64,000 nucleotides of DNA from Erythrocercus mccallii (Eukaryota; Chordata; Aves; Passeriformes; Dicruridae), in the NCBI GenBank assembly GCA_013397435.1, contig VZRG01000279.1, positions 62,001 through 126,000 of the forward strand, in the 5' to 3' direction. Positions 13,938-27,500 of this stretch are shown piece by piece. Below the pieces are notes generated by a model. It did not search any database and was not told where the DNA came from. It saw nothing but the letters and a program-made list of their open reading frames with translations. Each line of letters starts with the position of its first letter. Position 1 is the stretch's first letter. The position numbers and the translations under genes were made by a program.

Positions 13938-15763
13938 ACAATAGATTTTGCTATGCATTGTAATAACAGAGACATGGAAAGTGAAGTGGAGGAGCCACTA
14001 ATTGCAGACCTAACTGTCCAGTTCTGTCACTCCTCTTTGAGGAGACTATTGTTCACATAAACTTGTGTTTCCATTGACTTCCTGTGAGTTTGGATCAGGT
14101 CCTTTGGCAGTGGCTAAAACTTTCCTGATTTGCTCAAGCTTGCAGGTTAGTAGAGTGAAGGATCCTGCTTGCCATGGAAGTGCAGAGAAGCATAAGCCAT
14201 AAGCAAACCCTCAGTTGCAGCAGGACCTAGGAGCAGCCTGCACCACCAAAATGAGCCACAGTGATTCTATTAAGACAACTATGTCCCCCTCCTCTGGGAA
14301 GGAAACCATGCTGGATCTGAAAAAGCCTTCCAGCAATAGCTATTTTTTAGTGTTCTTGCAAAACCTCTGCTGTAAAGTAGAGGAGAACCAAAGAGAATAA
14401 TATAAAGAGGCTGCCTTGAAATGAGTGGAGAAACCCCTTGACAATTGGATGATAGGTTAAAATTAGTCCCACTACACAAAAGCAACTATTCTGGTCAAAC
14501 CCATGAGAATGAAGCTCTAACACTGAAGAAGAAAAACAGATAGAGATACAGGTTGAGAACACAGTTTTTACATAGCTCCACAGATCAAAAAACATCTACT
14601 ATTGCTTAGAATAACAGTCAAAATTACTCGGAATGGATTTTAAAGGAATAGGCACTGGAGAGGCCCACAGGAAGAAAAAGGAAAGACTCAGATTCTCAAC
14701 AGCAGGGATAAGGACAAAAAAAAAGAAAAAGACAAGATGAACTTTTCCAGAACACACCAGGAAAACCCTGTAAGATAGGGTCTTTGCAGCTAAAAGGCTG
14801 ACAGGAAATGGAAACTTGGATGACTAATTGAAATTGATGAAAACTAAGGTAAAATGGATGGGTTCTGTTTCTGTTTCTACTCTTCCAATAACTGACAAAG
14901 TGAAGGTCTCTGTTTTCCCACCTGTAACACACAAGGCCTAATCAGTCCTCTGTCAACAGTGAGGCAGTCCAGTATCAGATATTGTTCAAAACTGCTGTGA
15001 GAGTCTTGTATGCCAAGTGTTGTATGGATTGTACTGGAATTATTTCTGGGGCTGCTGCTTCCAGAGATGAATCTATGAATAGATGGAGCAGTCCAGCAAA
15101 GTGACCTCCTGACATGGTTTCAGGTCCATACTCTTAACCTCACTTTTGCAAGCAGTACTTCCTAAAAGTAAATGAATGCTTTCCTTTGCCCTTACTGACA
15201 TTTCTAGAATTGCCTTCTCCATGGGCTCTCCTGTAGGAAAGCACCAACTCTCTACTTTTTCTGCCCTCCATATATTCTCTCCTCTCCTTCTTTTTCCACA
15301 GCCTGATCGGGAACTGGCCTATTGTCTTTCAAGCTTATGTGAATTGTTGTTTTTCCCCTTACACAGTTGATTCTCATTGTTAATATGTGAGTTATATGAT
15401 TACCCACAGCTGGTAATTCACTTCTGTAAGCATACAGCTATTTCCTGTATTTTTAGAAATGGCTTTTTCCAGCCCCTCTTACATCTAGTCCCAGTAGTAC
15501 TGGTTTTAAATAGAAACTTATATTTATCTACAATGTACTAAGTCCTGGCATCCCCCAAGGGACCTAAGAATCATTCCCCATCTCACATGCATGACAGGTC
15601 TACAGAAACTACAGAAACTGGTTTGTGATGGACCTACAGCTTGAGCATTGCTTTTCTACAAATGGGCATCACAAGCATCTTTGTTCTCTTGGGGCACAAA
15701 ATCAAACTGCATCCTACAGCCTGTGCTTAGACGTTCCACTCAGTTGCTTTCTAAATGGGACTG

Positions 15764-15796
15764 CAAAGTGGTTGCTTGTCAAAAGTGGTTGCTTGT
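15764..15796. repeat. Two-copy tandem duplication, about 17-bp unit
   Basis: The unit caaagtggttgcttgt occurs twice back to back, the second copy with one extra A. It is probably a replication-slippage duplication of no functional meaning. Confidence 0.8.
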
Positions 15797-17997
15797 TGCT
15801 CAGACATGTTGAATGCTACACAAGATAGGAAGGTCATTTGCTGTTTTTATAGCTATCAGCAGCTTTAACTTCTGATTTTTCTCAGCAGGGCTCTTCCAGG
15901 TGTCCTGCCATGGGTTTATAGGGGAGAGACAAATGGATTTGGGGAAGGTGAGGATACACTGTTACATTTGTTCTTAAAGACTAGAAGGAAACAGGGAAAA
16001 TGAGTGCTGAGACAAAGGCAAAATCAGATGAGTGCAACAAAGGCCAAGACAGTAGGTCCAAGCCTGCACTGGATGCTTGTCCCTTATCAGAAATGCTGTA
16101 CAGAAGTTGAACATACTACCAGCACACAGCTTCCAACCCCTGCAGGCCACTGCAGCACCTCCAAGGTGTTCATATGTCTGCAGGAGGAGAAACCAGTGTA
16201 TTGTTTGGGTAGAGTTTTTTTAAGTAGCGTGACAGTGAATAGCATGCATAAATGATCTATGGGGTTTGTGAAAGTTCTCTTATCCTGAACATGGGCCATT
16301 CCAGAGAAGCAGTGCATGACACAGGACATGCCAGAACAATGCAACAAGCAAGCCTTGTAACTTGTAACTTTTTCCCTTTTTTCATTTGTCCAAGATAGTG
16401 AAGATGACAATGACAGATGTCAGTGACTCTTAACTCTCCTTCTTCCTACTCCATTAAAGTTGGTTCCATAGGTACCATAATATTATGTGTGCAATGGCCT
16501 GACAAAATTGTTAGTACAAACAGAAATATCTAGCAGAAGGCCTGATGTTTTTTGACAAAAGTATATCTGAAATGGAGCCAACTGAGAAAATGACCCAATG
16601 GTCTGATGGCCAAAAGAATATTTTGTTTTTTAGTGTTGTTAATTTGAGATCACACCATTGACTTGTCTCAATCCTATAACTCTGAAAATTTCCAATAACT
16701 TCAAAGGAAAATGAAAGGTGTGAAGCAAACTCAAAATGCCTCTTCACTGGAGTGCAGCAGGCATGCTCCCTGCTGCCTACCACCTGGCATTCAAGAAACC
16801 AGCCAAAACACGTGGTTTTTCCTCCTCCCGAACTTGTGCAAATCTAATAATTCTGAGGTTACCCTTACAGAAAAACCTGAGGTACAACAGCCCAAGTGGA
16901 AAGTCTCCACAGTGCACTGCTGCCTGAACGCATTAGCTGGGGATCAGGCATGTCGGAGTCACACTGGAGACTTTGTGAAACCCAGCTGTGGTGCTCCTGG
17001 AGCAAATGTTGGTTCATATTGTGGGAGACATCTGCCTCTCTGCCCCACACCCTGAGCTCCTCTCATGCCATGGGGATGCTGTGCAGGACTCCCTTTGTAC
17101 AGAGACAAGTTGTTTTAAAGCTGAGAGATCACATCCTGATCATCTGACTTCTGCTGTGGGATCTTTTCTTTTAGGCCTCTGTTACAAAGACATATAACAT
17201 GAAAAGGCTCAATTTTCCACAAAGAAATATTTTGCTGTACAAGTGTTCCTGTGAAGACATCATTTCATGACTGCCCTGGTTCAGTTTAGAGAATGCGTGC
17301 AGGGAGGAGGGGTTAAAAATACTTAAGAAGAAAGTTTCCCCAGAACTACTCCCTGTTGAGTACACAGGGGGGATAAGCTTTGACAGTTTAGTTTTAAACA
17401 AGAGATAACATCAAATAGGCCCATGGGACTGGTTCCAATTATCAACCCAAACAAAAAGAACAGCTGCACCCAAAAAGGCCTGTGCTTACAGTCATATTTC
17501 ATTTTAACCACATTACAAAGGAAAAGTCTCATGATATACAAGGCTTTTGGGTTTTCTTTTTAATTCCACGATGTATTTAGTAAGCCACCACATCATATGG
17601 TATAGAGATGCACAGTCAATTAAGCAGGCATTTCATTAACATTGTTTTTATACTCACATCAGAATGTCTTAGGTTAATCAAACCATTACATTAGAAGGGA
17701 ATGCTACAGAAAGGAAATATCTGACAACTCTACCTACAAAACCCATGACTTGATGTGGATATTGTTCCTGGTTGCCTGTCAAGGTAAAGTATCTTGGGAC
17801 TGTATTTCCTTGGAGTTTTCACAATGATAATGAGAACAATTATATTTCTCCATCTGGAATCCATTAAATATGATTATGATTGCTGACTTTCCTATCCTTA
17901 TTACTATCTGGATTAGCTAACCCCATTACAAAGACCATGCTCCCAAAGCTCACTTGCAAATATTGTTATGTGATTTCCTGTCATCCAACCAGAGTGT

Positions 17998-18030
17998 CTT
18001 TCTCCTTCTCTCTCCCTCTCTCTCATCTTT
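17998..18030. repeat. CT-rich low-complexity tract
   Basis: Mostly tc/ct dinucleotides with interruptions by tt and cc. It is an impure microsatellite. Confidence 0.75.
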
Positions 18031-19235
18031 CTGTTCATGTACCATTTTACAAACTATTTTGCCCTTGTCTCAATTATAAGAGCTTTAATAGGTTCAAACT
18101 CCCAGATGACCTGCATTTGCAGGTGTTTAAGTGGGGGAAGATCAGCTGCCCTATGTGGTAATGATTCTTGCTCGCCTCAATCAAGCAAATGGGTCTGGCC
18201 TGTAACTTGCAGGTGCTACAGGGTGGAAATTTAAACATCCTGACCATTTATTTCATGCAGAATATGCAAAGATTAAGCAAGGACTATTAAGAAAAATGTT
18301 ACTGCAGAGAAGGCAGAAGACAGGAGTTTTTGTACTATAACCTCAATAAGTGATCTTCTCAATTCAGAAAGCTGAGTTTTTGGCTTAAGGCTTCCCAAAG
18401 TCTCTGGTTTTCATTCTGTGTTCATTTGCACTCTTAGTAAATGCAGAACAACCCCACTGCTTGTCATTGAAGTTGCTCCAAATTTATACCAATATAATAA
18501 GGATCAGAAGGTATCCTTATTTATCCGAGGGTTTCCTTATTAAATTTCATTAAGGAGTCTGTTAAAAGAAGCAGAAATGTTACTTGGTAAGAATCAATTC
18601 GCAGTGTTTTGGTCCTGTACCAGATTTATCTCAATGTTTGTGCGTCCTCAGCTGCACAGTTTAATGTGACTCTTTGTAAATAACAGTATCAGTAATAACA
18701 ATAAGAAACACCAGAACTGTGTACTTACCTTTACTCCTTGACACCAGACACATGTCTTTGGGACAGAGCTGCCAGAATTTGCTGCAGAGCTCCAGATGAA
18801 GTTATTTCAGAAGAAGATCGCTTCACCAATGCTCATGGTTCCATACTTTTTCCTCAATTACTTCTTCTGCTGTACATCAATGCTCATCTACTGAATTGGG
18901 CATTAATTTAGAGGCTTGTTGATACATTATAGCTTTGCACAGCCAGCTCAGAACTTTCAAACTGTTTGCTTTGTGCTTTGATTATGCATTCATTTTGACT
19001 TGAAAAAGGATTATATAATAATCAGCAGCATTTCAGCAGAAGCCAATTGTAGCTGTTTCTATCTGTAATGATTGTTTAATGACTATTTAAGATGTGCAGC
19101 CTGGGGTTGTCTAATCAGCCAATTTTTATTAGCTTTCAGTGAATGAATAAAGCGATACCTAATCACTTCTGTATTGAGCAAGGTAGGGCTTCACATAGTA
19201 AAAGCACAAAGGTGAAAAAAAGGTATTAATTTAAT

Positions 19236-19505
19236 AGAACCATAGAATAATTTAGATTGGAAGGGATTTTTGAGTTCATTTAACTCCAGTCCCCCTGCTG
19301 TGGGGGACTTCTCCTAGACAAACACCTTCTACTAGACCAAGTTGCTCAAAGTCTTGTCCAACTGTCCTTGAACACTTTCAGGATAGAATATCCACAAATT
19401 CTCTGGGCAACTTGCACCAGGACCTTACCACCCTTACAGGGAAGAATTTCTTCCTAATATCTAATCTCTTTCAATTTAAAGCCATTACCCTTTTGTGCTT
19501 CTATT
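19236..19505 (-). mobile_element. CR1 LINE 3'-region fragment, about 270 bp
   Basis: The + strand is the reverse complement of a CR1 3' end. In order it has the accatagaataa tail, ggaagggatttttgagttca, the ccccctgctgtggg block, accaagttgctcaaagtctt, ccttgaacactttcagga and gaagaatttcttcctaatat. The last block reaches into the end of the former ORF2. It is clearly diverged and 5'-truncated, so it cannot move. Confidence 0.9.
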
Positions 19506-22500
19506 ATTAATTATTACAATGGGCCTTTATGAGGCAGATATTGTCATGACATCCAGGAAGGATGTACATCAGAACAAATAATGTTTTCCTGGCTTACATT
19601 TTCTTCACTAAACTGTGGAAGCTGGGTTTGACACCAAACTTCTTAAAGTCAACAGAAAACCATCTTGGTGCGTCCACTGCCTTTGGATCAGGCTTATGGC
19701 AAAACAGTTGTTCACACCTTGCTAATCTTGAATTCATGTCAGCTGCTCTTTGTCACAGTCACTTTTTATTCTTTTTCTTACAGCTCTGCTGTGTAAATAA
19801 TGCCTTCATCAAATCTGGGGAAGTACAACTGGGAAGGGAATTTGGGAACCAAATACATGTCTTGGGGAAACATGCTAGGTGATCTAAAATAAAATGTACA
19901 TGTTTCTCTCATTTTTTTTCTCTGAGAAGTCAGATACTTTTAATTACTGCACTTTACTCAGAAGCTGAGCACCAGCAACTGACTGTATGCTTTATTTGTC
20001 CACTGCTGTATGGTGTTTGCTTAAAACTTTCTGGAAGAGGTTTCCAGTGACTCACTACCTCGTGTTTGGGGTAAGGGCATACATGTGCCACTTCCCACAG
20101 CTCAGCTGATGTACAGTAGTTCATTAAGCCACAGTAACATGATCATGTTTTAAGAATCCTAATTGTTGTAACTGTGGCTATCACTAATTTGCTGTGGTTG
20201 GACTGAAATTTATTAAGTATCACCAGTATGAAATCTTCATTAAAAAGTAAAAGCTTTTTAATTACACCTCCTCTACTGCCCAAATTAAATATCCGGGTTG
20301 CTCAGTGACTCATTTCCTAGTGCCAGCAACTCTGATATTTTCTGCTGACTAAAACCAACTTTTGTTTTCATCTTGTTTCTGTCCAGATCCTTCTGTTATT
20401 TATTTCTTGTGTTCATCCTTGCTAACGATAAATTTGCAAGGCACAGCAGGTTGCCCCACACAAGCAGTGAGAGCACAGCAGCAAGAGCATTGAGCAGGGC
20501 AGAATCAGAGCTGCAAAGCAGATATCTGGCCTAACTGAAACTACCCCTGGATCATTGGTTGTCCTTCATAATGTTTCCTACTCATGGAAAAGCATCTTGC
20601 AGCAACATGGGCATCTCAAATCCAGCACTTGTGAGAAATTTGCAATGTGGAGGACAGCACTTCTCTTCTGTGATGTGGGGCTTGAATCCACACAGCCTTT
20701 GGACTGATGTTCTGCTGTTGTTGAAGCGCCTGGAAGAATTATAACTTCCATGCTCTTTAGACAGGGTATAACAGGACATGATCACACTTCACACCTTGCA
20801 GTCATCATGTCACACATAAAAAAAATGAAAGTTTCTCTGTATCCTTATGCAGATCTGCTTGGTGAGGCCTCCTCTTGGAGTTGTCTACTGAAAGACAAAC
20901 CGAACCAGCAAAAATCTATCATAAGTTGGAAGTAAAGTTTTTTATGAGATGAACTATGAACTTTAAAAAGTCTGGAATCTTTAGCAATTGCTTTTTGCCT
21001 GCAGGATAGATGCAGTTAGTATAGTGCCTTGTGGGCATGCCCTTAGCTGCAATCCTCATTGATGTTCTTTTGCTACTGCTTTCAAAACTGTTAAAATTCC
21101 TTCGCTCAAGTGTTCTTAGCACTTATGTTGATAGGGAATACATCAAAGGATACATCTTTACTTTATCAAATCTGCTGTAATTTTGTAGACAGAATCAAAG
21201 AGGTTCATTTTAAGTCTAGTCAAGTTTGCCACCTGTCCTAAGCTCAAGAAATCAATTCCATGTTGCCATGTAATCAACCCAAACAAGAAGCCTGGAACAA
21301 AACAGTGAAAATTTCTCCTTGCTGAAACTACATTTGCTTCAGCACATTTAACACTGGAAATAATTTTGTCCCATTATTCTTACATTCTTTTTCTATTTCT
21401 TCCATTCTTCTTAAAGCTTCCCTGATGCATTCAACTCCATGGCTGTATTGATAAGCAGCTGACACATCAGTCCCCTAACACAGCTCTCAATGGTGTCTGT
21501 TGAAAGCACAGCATCATGTACTTGCTTCTTTTTCTCACAGAAGTTTCCTCTGGCACAAAAAACTTGCTGGGTGTTCTCATGCCGTTATTACAACAGCAAG
21601 TCATTTAATGAGGGTCCATGCACTTGGCAAGCTTTTATGAACAAATAGCAAAAGACAAAACAGGAGTTTTGTAGCTGAAGTCCTGGGCATTATCCTGTCC
21701 CTACTGTGGCAACAAAAACACTTTTTTTTCTCTTAACAACTTAAATACAATTGGAAACCTTATGCCAGTGCTACTGACTCATCCCTCATGTTGTGTTTGG
21801 TGCCACACATAACTGTGATTTTAGCTGAAGCTTTAGTTTGGATTCTTATGAATTCTATAGTTATGATACAAAAGGGATTTTTTGTTGGGGTTTTTTTCCA
21901 ATTTGTAAAACATTTTTAGACAGAATCTAAACTGAAGGAAGAGATCTGAACACACTAAAAAAATTCTGCAGGGAAAAATGTGTGCAAAACTTGGAAAGTC
22001 ACGAATCTTTTTAGTGAAGTGCTTATCCTCATTGGGAACCAGATGAAGTATCCAGAAAAGAAATTACATAGAAGCATTATCAATAATCTTCATCCCTATC
22101 CCAGTTGCATGAACAAACCTGTAAAAAAGATTCTTACCGGTGTGCAGGACCTGGCCTACTTCAGACTTCAGGAATCACAAGATCAGTTTAGTTCTGCTTT
22201 TTCCAAAAATCTTTTCTCCAGTGTAGGCTCAGACAAGTTTTGTCTCAAGTGAGATTCACAGCCTTCAGAACCATTATTAAGTTCCTTATGATACATCTTG
22301 CACCATAGAAAACAGACTGCTGATTACTGCCCTCTTGGGAGACATGGCTCTCAGTAGCTATCCAAAATCAGTCTAAATTCAAAGATGCAAAATATTTGGT
22401 AGAACAGTTATACAGTTTCCATTAAAAAGTCCTAGAGATGCAAGATTAACCCTGTCCCAGCAATAACAATTCAGTCTGCAGACTATCCCCAGTTTCCAGA

Positions 22501-23401
22501 GGGAGAATATTCTCTTTACCTGTGAATTTAACCTCAGAAAATTTTCCCTGATATTTGTATTCAGTTTTTGCTTTCAATGGTATTTTGATTAGGCCATGAA
22601 ACACTAAAAAAAAGTATCCTGTTCTAATGCTATATTCACTTTAAAAACAGTTTTTAACATTTTCAGCATTGAAATGAAACATTGATCCTGATGCAGGCAA
22701 TGGTTTTAGTCATATTGACTTTAATGAGGTTTCCCTATGAAAGAAGGCACACTCCATGAAGATTTTAATTCCTGTTTTGTCTTCTGCTTACCTCTTCTGA
22801 CAAGGTACTGACTTAAATGTGTTCTGGAGCCTAAAAGAGATGACAAACCAAAGGCAAGGCATCTACAGACATTTACACTAGCTCCAACACACTGCTTTTT
22901 GAGTGAATAAAATTTCCATGTTCTCACCAGCCTAAAGCTGTGGTAAGTATTTGGAAGAAGGTCAAACAAAAAAAAAAACAAACAACAAGCCAGGTAAAGT
23001 AAGTACAGAAAAACATAAACATGTATTAAAAACAAACAAGTCAAGGGTTACAGCACAGCTTACATATCACTTTCTTTGTCTTGTGCTTCCAGCTGCCTGG
23101 CTCAAGGCCTTCACTGCATAAGAAGCTTATTGGCATGGAGTTCAGGCTTCATGAGGCTGAGTTTCAGAGCAGAAACTCTGTGTGTGCTTGTGTATTCACA
23201 GATTTACAATTAAATATATTTGTTCTATTTAAATACAATGATGCCCCATCTTCTGCCTGAGTATCAAAGGATGGCCACTGAAGTAAATGACCATAAATTC
23301 ACTTTGACATCACACGCACAGGACAGCAGATGAGGTGTAGGTGTATGTCCTGGAATGCAATAAACCAGTGTACAAAGGACAGATAAAATGTATCTCTGGA
23401 T

Positions 23402-23500
23402 ATCATAGAATCGTTAGGTCAGAAATTATCTTTAAGGTCATCAGATACAAATATTATCTTAATATCAACCCAGAAAATGTCTCTATGCTTGTGTGGAGAG
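23402..23500 (-). mobile_element. Probable degraded CR1 3'-end fragment
   Basis: The + strand reads atcatagaatcgttaggtca, then tctttaaggtcatcaga, then atcaaccc. This resembles the reverse complement of a CR1 3' UTR with tail. Similarity fades quickly after about 60 bases, so the right edge and the assignment are uncertain. Confidence 0.5.
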
Positions 23501-24560
23501 CTCTCCACCTGACGGGACACTCTCATGCTCACCTACAAGGTGTGCACAGGAGCATAAGCAGGCACTGACAACCAGAGGAGTGTATGAAGTGTGTGGATGT
23601 GCCAATTAGGCTGACAACTCCCATGCTGACAAGCCATGGCTCTGAATCCTGCAATTCCAAACAGGTAGCAGTGAGAAGCAGAGTGCCTGGATCCAGCACT
23701 GTGTGGGAGACAGGCAAAGAAGGAGCATTGCTGTGATTGACACGCAAGCACTGTGCTACCCTGAGAGTCTTTGTAGCGTGACTTTATGGTCCCTTTTTAT
23801 TTTCCCTGGCACTCCCCACAATTCATTTAGTCACAGCACCACTTAAAGAGACTCTGACATCTGGTGGAGGGGGGGAAAGGAGGGGATCCACTTAAAATAA
23901 AAGCAATATTTAAAAAGAAAGGTTCTCTCAATGTTTTAGTTGTCTAAATAGTTCACAAATGCTTTTGTGTTTCATACAGCCAAGAAGGTGAGGGGATTTT
24001 CACTCTGTCCAAGTGTGGCCAAAGCAAGCAAGCAGTGACACTGCTGTTAAATGGACCCACTTCCAGAGTTTAGGATTCTCACTTGATATTCCCAACAAGG
24101 GATGTTCCTTGCTTTTAACCTTTACATTAAGTTTGTGCAATTCCTGAGTGCTTTCCTCGAGATAGATATTCCCTTACGACTGTTTTTTTTCTCTTTCTTC
24201 CCTTTTGAAATGGGAGTGAAATAAACATCCAGACTGACCCTGGTACCAAAGTAGGCAAAATGTCCCCATGTCCCACAGCTGACACAAACCTTCCTTCTCC
24301 TGGGGCATGAGGAGGGAGGGTTGCCCTTCCAAAGGGTTAAGGCATTTTTGAATACAGATTGTATCTTGGGCGCAGAAAACAACACGTGGGGATGAACAAG
24401 AAAAAAAAGATCCTGTTTAGTTTCAGTGTGTGACATTTGCCTGGGGGAAGAAAGTGCAGAGCTCATTGGAAATCCTATTGTTGAAACTCTGACCAGTCAG
24501 TTTTAAAGTGTCATGATTTAATATGCCAGAGTTGTTTCCATTTTCAGGGTCAATCACTTT

Positions 24561-24585
24561 GTGTGTGTGTGTGTGTATGTGTGTG
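24561..24585. repeat. (TG)n microsatellite
   Basis: About twelve tg units with a single ta interruption. Confidence 0.95.
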
Positions 24586-27500
24586 GTGAGCCTCTGCATT
24601 TAAAGAAACACTTTCAGGCTTCATGTTATTTAATTTCCTTTACAAGAATCCTTTTTGTTTCCAGCAGAACAGATCTCCAGCAAGATTTACTCCTTCACAG
24701 CACATGGAGGCACATTTTCCAACATCAAATCCCCTGATCAAAGCAACAAAAGTTAGAGACTGAAGCAATAATTATGACCTTGATCAGGGTTTATTCTGTT
24801 ACATGATTAATCATACACAGTATTTAAAAATATCAGGTGCCTGCCTGCTGAAATATCAACTGAAAACACCACTTACAAAATAGCTAGAAGAAAGGTCAAC
24901 AAATCTGAGCTTGTTATAGCAACCTGCAAGCTCTACACATTTCACTGTTTAGACATCAGTTTGCGATACCTGCTTTCTTTTATGACTCTGGGCTTTGTTA
25001 CCAACTTACCATTAATAGGGTTCAGCCAATGCAGATCTTTTGACTCTTTTTCTCTCTCTGTCCTCACCTGTCAGCCTTCTCTTCATCAACTATATTTATT
25101 ACAATCAAGCCCTGTCAACTGTCACAGCTTACATACAGTCTGCCAGTAAATATGTCTTTCCAGTCATTAGACATTCCTTCCAGTCACCTTGGGATTTCTA
25201 CCTTGTCTATCTCACTCCAAAAAAACTTTTGTTCAGAAGTATTAGACTCCCACAGAGCAGTGTCAGCTTGGGGCCATTACTGTAGGAAGTGACAGAAAAC
25301 ACCAAACTGTCACTCATTAGGATCTAGTTTTTCCAGAGTTGATGTAAGTCAGATTTAGCCCCAAAACGAATCATGATTTATTTAATATATTTGCTTCTAC
25401 AAGTGTCAGCTCATCAACTTAAAATGTTTCTCCTTTAACTCTATTGAGGCCTATACAGAAAGTTTTCTTTGAAACCTAGTTTTTTGCTCTAAGGCTTGAT
25501 AATTAGAACAGAATTGAGAACAGTCAAGTTTCTGCTCTACAGGTGCACTTTATTGACTCTCAGTTTAATAATTATATGTACAAAGCCTTCACATTAGAAT
25601 TAAGGCTGGACATGTGAGAAAATGCCACCTGGTGGGTAAGAGCTTTTTATGCTGGCTCCCATGTCTGAGGTGAGATTAGAAGTCTATAGGTAAGTTTAAA
25701 GAGAGAAAAACAATTAGCTAGAGAAGTAAGGATGGAAAAGAAAATAATTACTATTATTTCCTGATATGCTACAAATTGTCTCTCCAAAGGATCTATAGTC
25801 TCATCCAGGGCAAAACAACACCAGTGAGATATATTCATAGCCGCTTCTGCAATCGCACCCACAGGTAAAGCCTCTATTGAGAGGCATAAACTCCCTACAC
25901 TCCCCTGCCTCCCACAAGTTTCTGTGTCAGTCTGGTTGGTACAGGGATGCTACCACTATTTTTTCCCATATGGAGTCAGGGAGTCAGTGGATCACAGAGA
26001 AACGTAACAGTAATAAGAGGCACTGCCAGTGGAAAAAATGAGAGGAAAGAAGGGAGGGATAAAGGTCCAGGATTGTTAACTCAGAAGATTTGAATTGCTT
26101 GTACCTCATCACTACAGTAAAGAGTCAGGTCTGTCACTGATAGGAAACAATACAGCTCCAGTGAATTTACAGAGTACAGACCTACAGAGATGAGTAACAC
26201 AGAGAAGATGTCAGCAGCCAGATTTTGCTACAAATAAGGATATCATCATTAGTGATTCACTTATGTAGCAGCTATTACAGACTGTAGGGGACTATGCAGT
26301 ATTAGAAATAGTGGTTTTGTACCAATGATTGGTTTCACTATCAAAAGGCAAACATCTCTGAGGTGGAAAGGGTGTCTATAAAATCACAGGTTATTGTATA
26401 GGAGTATACACACAAGTGGTGCAGAATAAATAAACTGTCCCACAAATCATAAGCCACTTGGAATTTTTAGTGGACACAATCACAAACTTCTCATTCTTTC
26501 TTTTCTGTCTGTGGAAGTAATGATTCCTGCCACAAAATGCCATCTGAGATTAAATATGGAGCACAGATTATGGCAGTCATCAAGGGGGTGGATAGGGCTT
26601 ACAGATCATCTACAGCATTCCCAATAACTGTGACTGGACAGGCTTGACCCTGACAACCGTGTGGGTGGGAACACGTTTCACCCTAAGGGATACTGCAAAT
26701 TGTAGATCATTTGAGGTTGCCATCCTAAAACATGGGATCCATCCCAGTGTTGCTCCTGACCACTCATATGTGGCTTCAGCAGTCTCAGGGTGCCAGCACA
26801 GGGGCAGCAGTGAACACTGAGACATTTAGAGCTGCTTGCTTGGAACTACATTCTGGCAAAAAAAACCTTGGGAAGCCACATTTGAGTGTTGAGTGTTGTA
26901 TCAAAGAGGTGATCCTCTAATTTTACTCTGTTAGCAAAAAAGATCAGCTATAAATGGTCCTGCCTGTCTCAAACAAATACACGAACATGAACAAAGTTTT
27001 ATGGATGCACATTTATGTGATTGGGAAGTGGAGATTGGAGGATTTAAGGGATTTTTCTATTCGGAAAGACAGGCTTGCTGATGGAGTTGCCCCCAGACTT
27101 CCTCCCCACATTTTGCCTCTCAGGTGATCTAGGAAGCCAGCCTACAAAACCCTACCTCAGCTCAGATTCCAACAAAGTTGCAACGTTTTCGGTCAGCCCT
27201 AGGATTTTAAGTTTACATATGAGATGGCAAATAAATAGTCACAAAGTGATTTGAGAAAGGAAGTGACCACAGTTATACCAGCCACACTGGGAAAAAAATC
27301 AAGGATCCAGCAGAGTCTGAAAAAGAAGAGGAGATGGCTGGGACATGGCAAATGTATCATCACTGTGCTCCTCAGTGAAACCCAAGGCAAGATCTGTAGC
27401 AGGAACAGCCTAAGGAGGTGGGTGTCAATAACACAGCATGATTTCCACCTACCCTGCAGGACCTGTAAGAGGAACCTTTTCATAGGAAGGCAATAATTCC

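Larger units (their letters stand above)
13938..19235. other. Intergenic, no gene seen
   Basis: Non-coding DNA with a CT-rich tract at 17998-18030 and a small tandem duplication at 15764-15796. ORFs are short and unrecognised. The last 300 bases (about 18895-19165) are AT-rich and look like a candidate conserved element. Confidence 0.65.

Noticed and set aside
13398..13975. Long ORFs (172-186 codons) on the minus strand across the gap
   Set aside because: Most residues are N, and the remainder translates the GGAGA repeat as Ser-Pro-Leu units. This is an artefact.
21142..21200. Two atcaaag TCF/LEF-type cores 52 bases apart on the same strand
   Set aside because: About a dozen such 7-mers were seen by eye in the window, not far above what an AT-rich 64 kb gives by chance on both strands.
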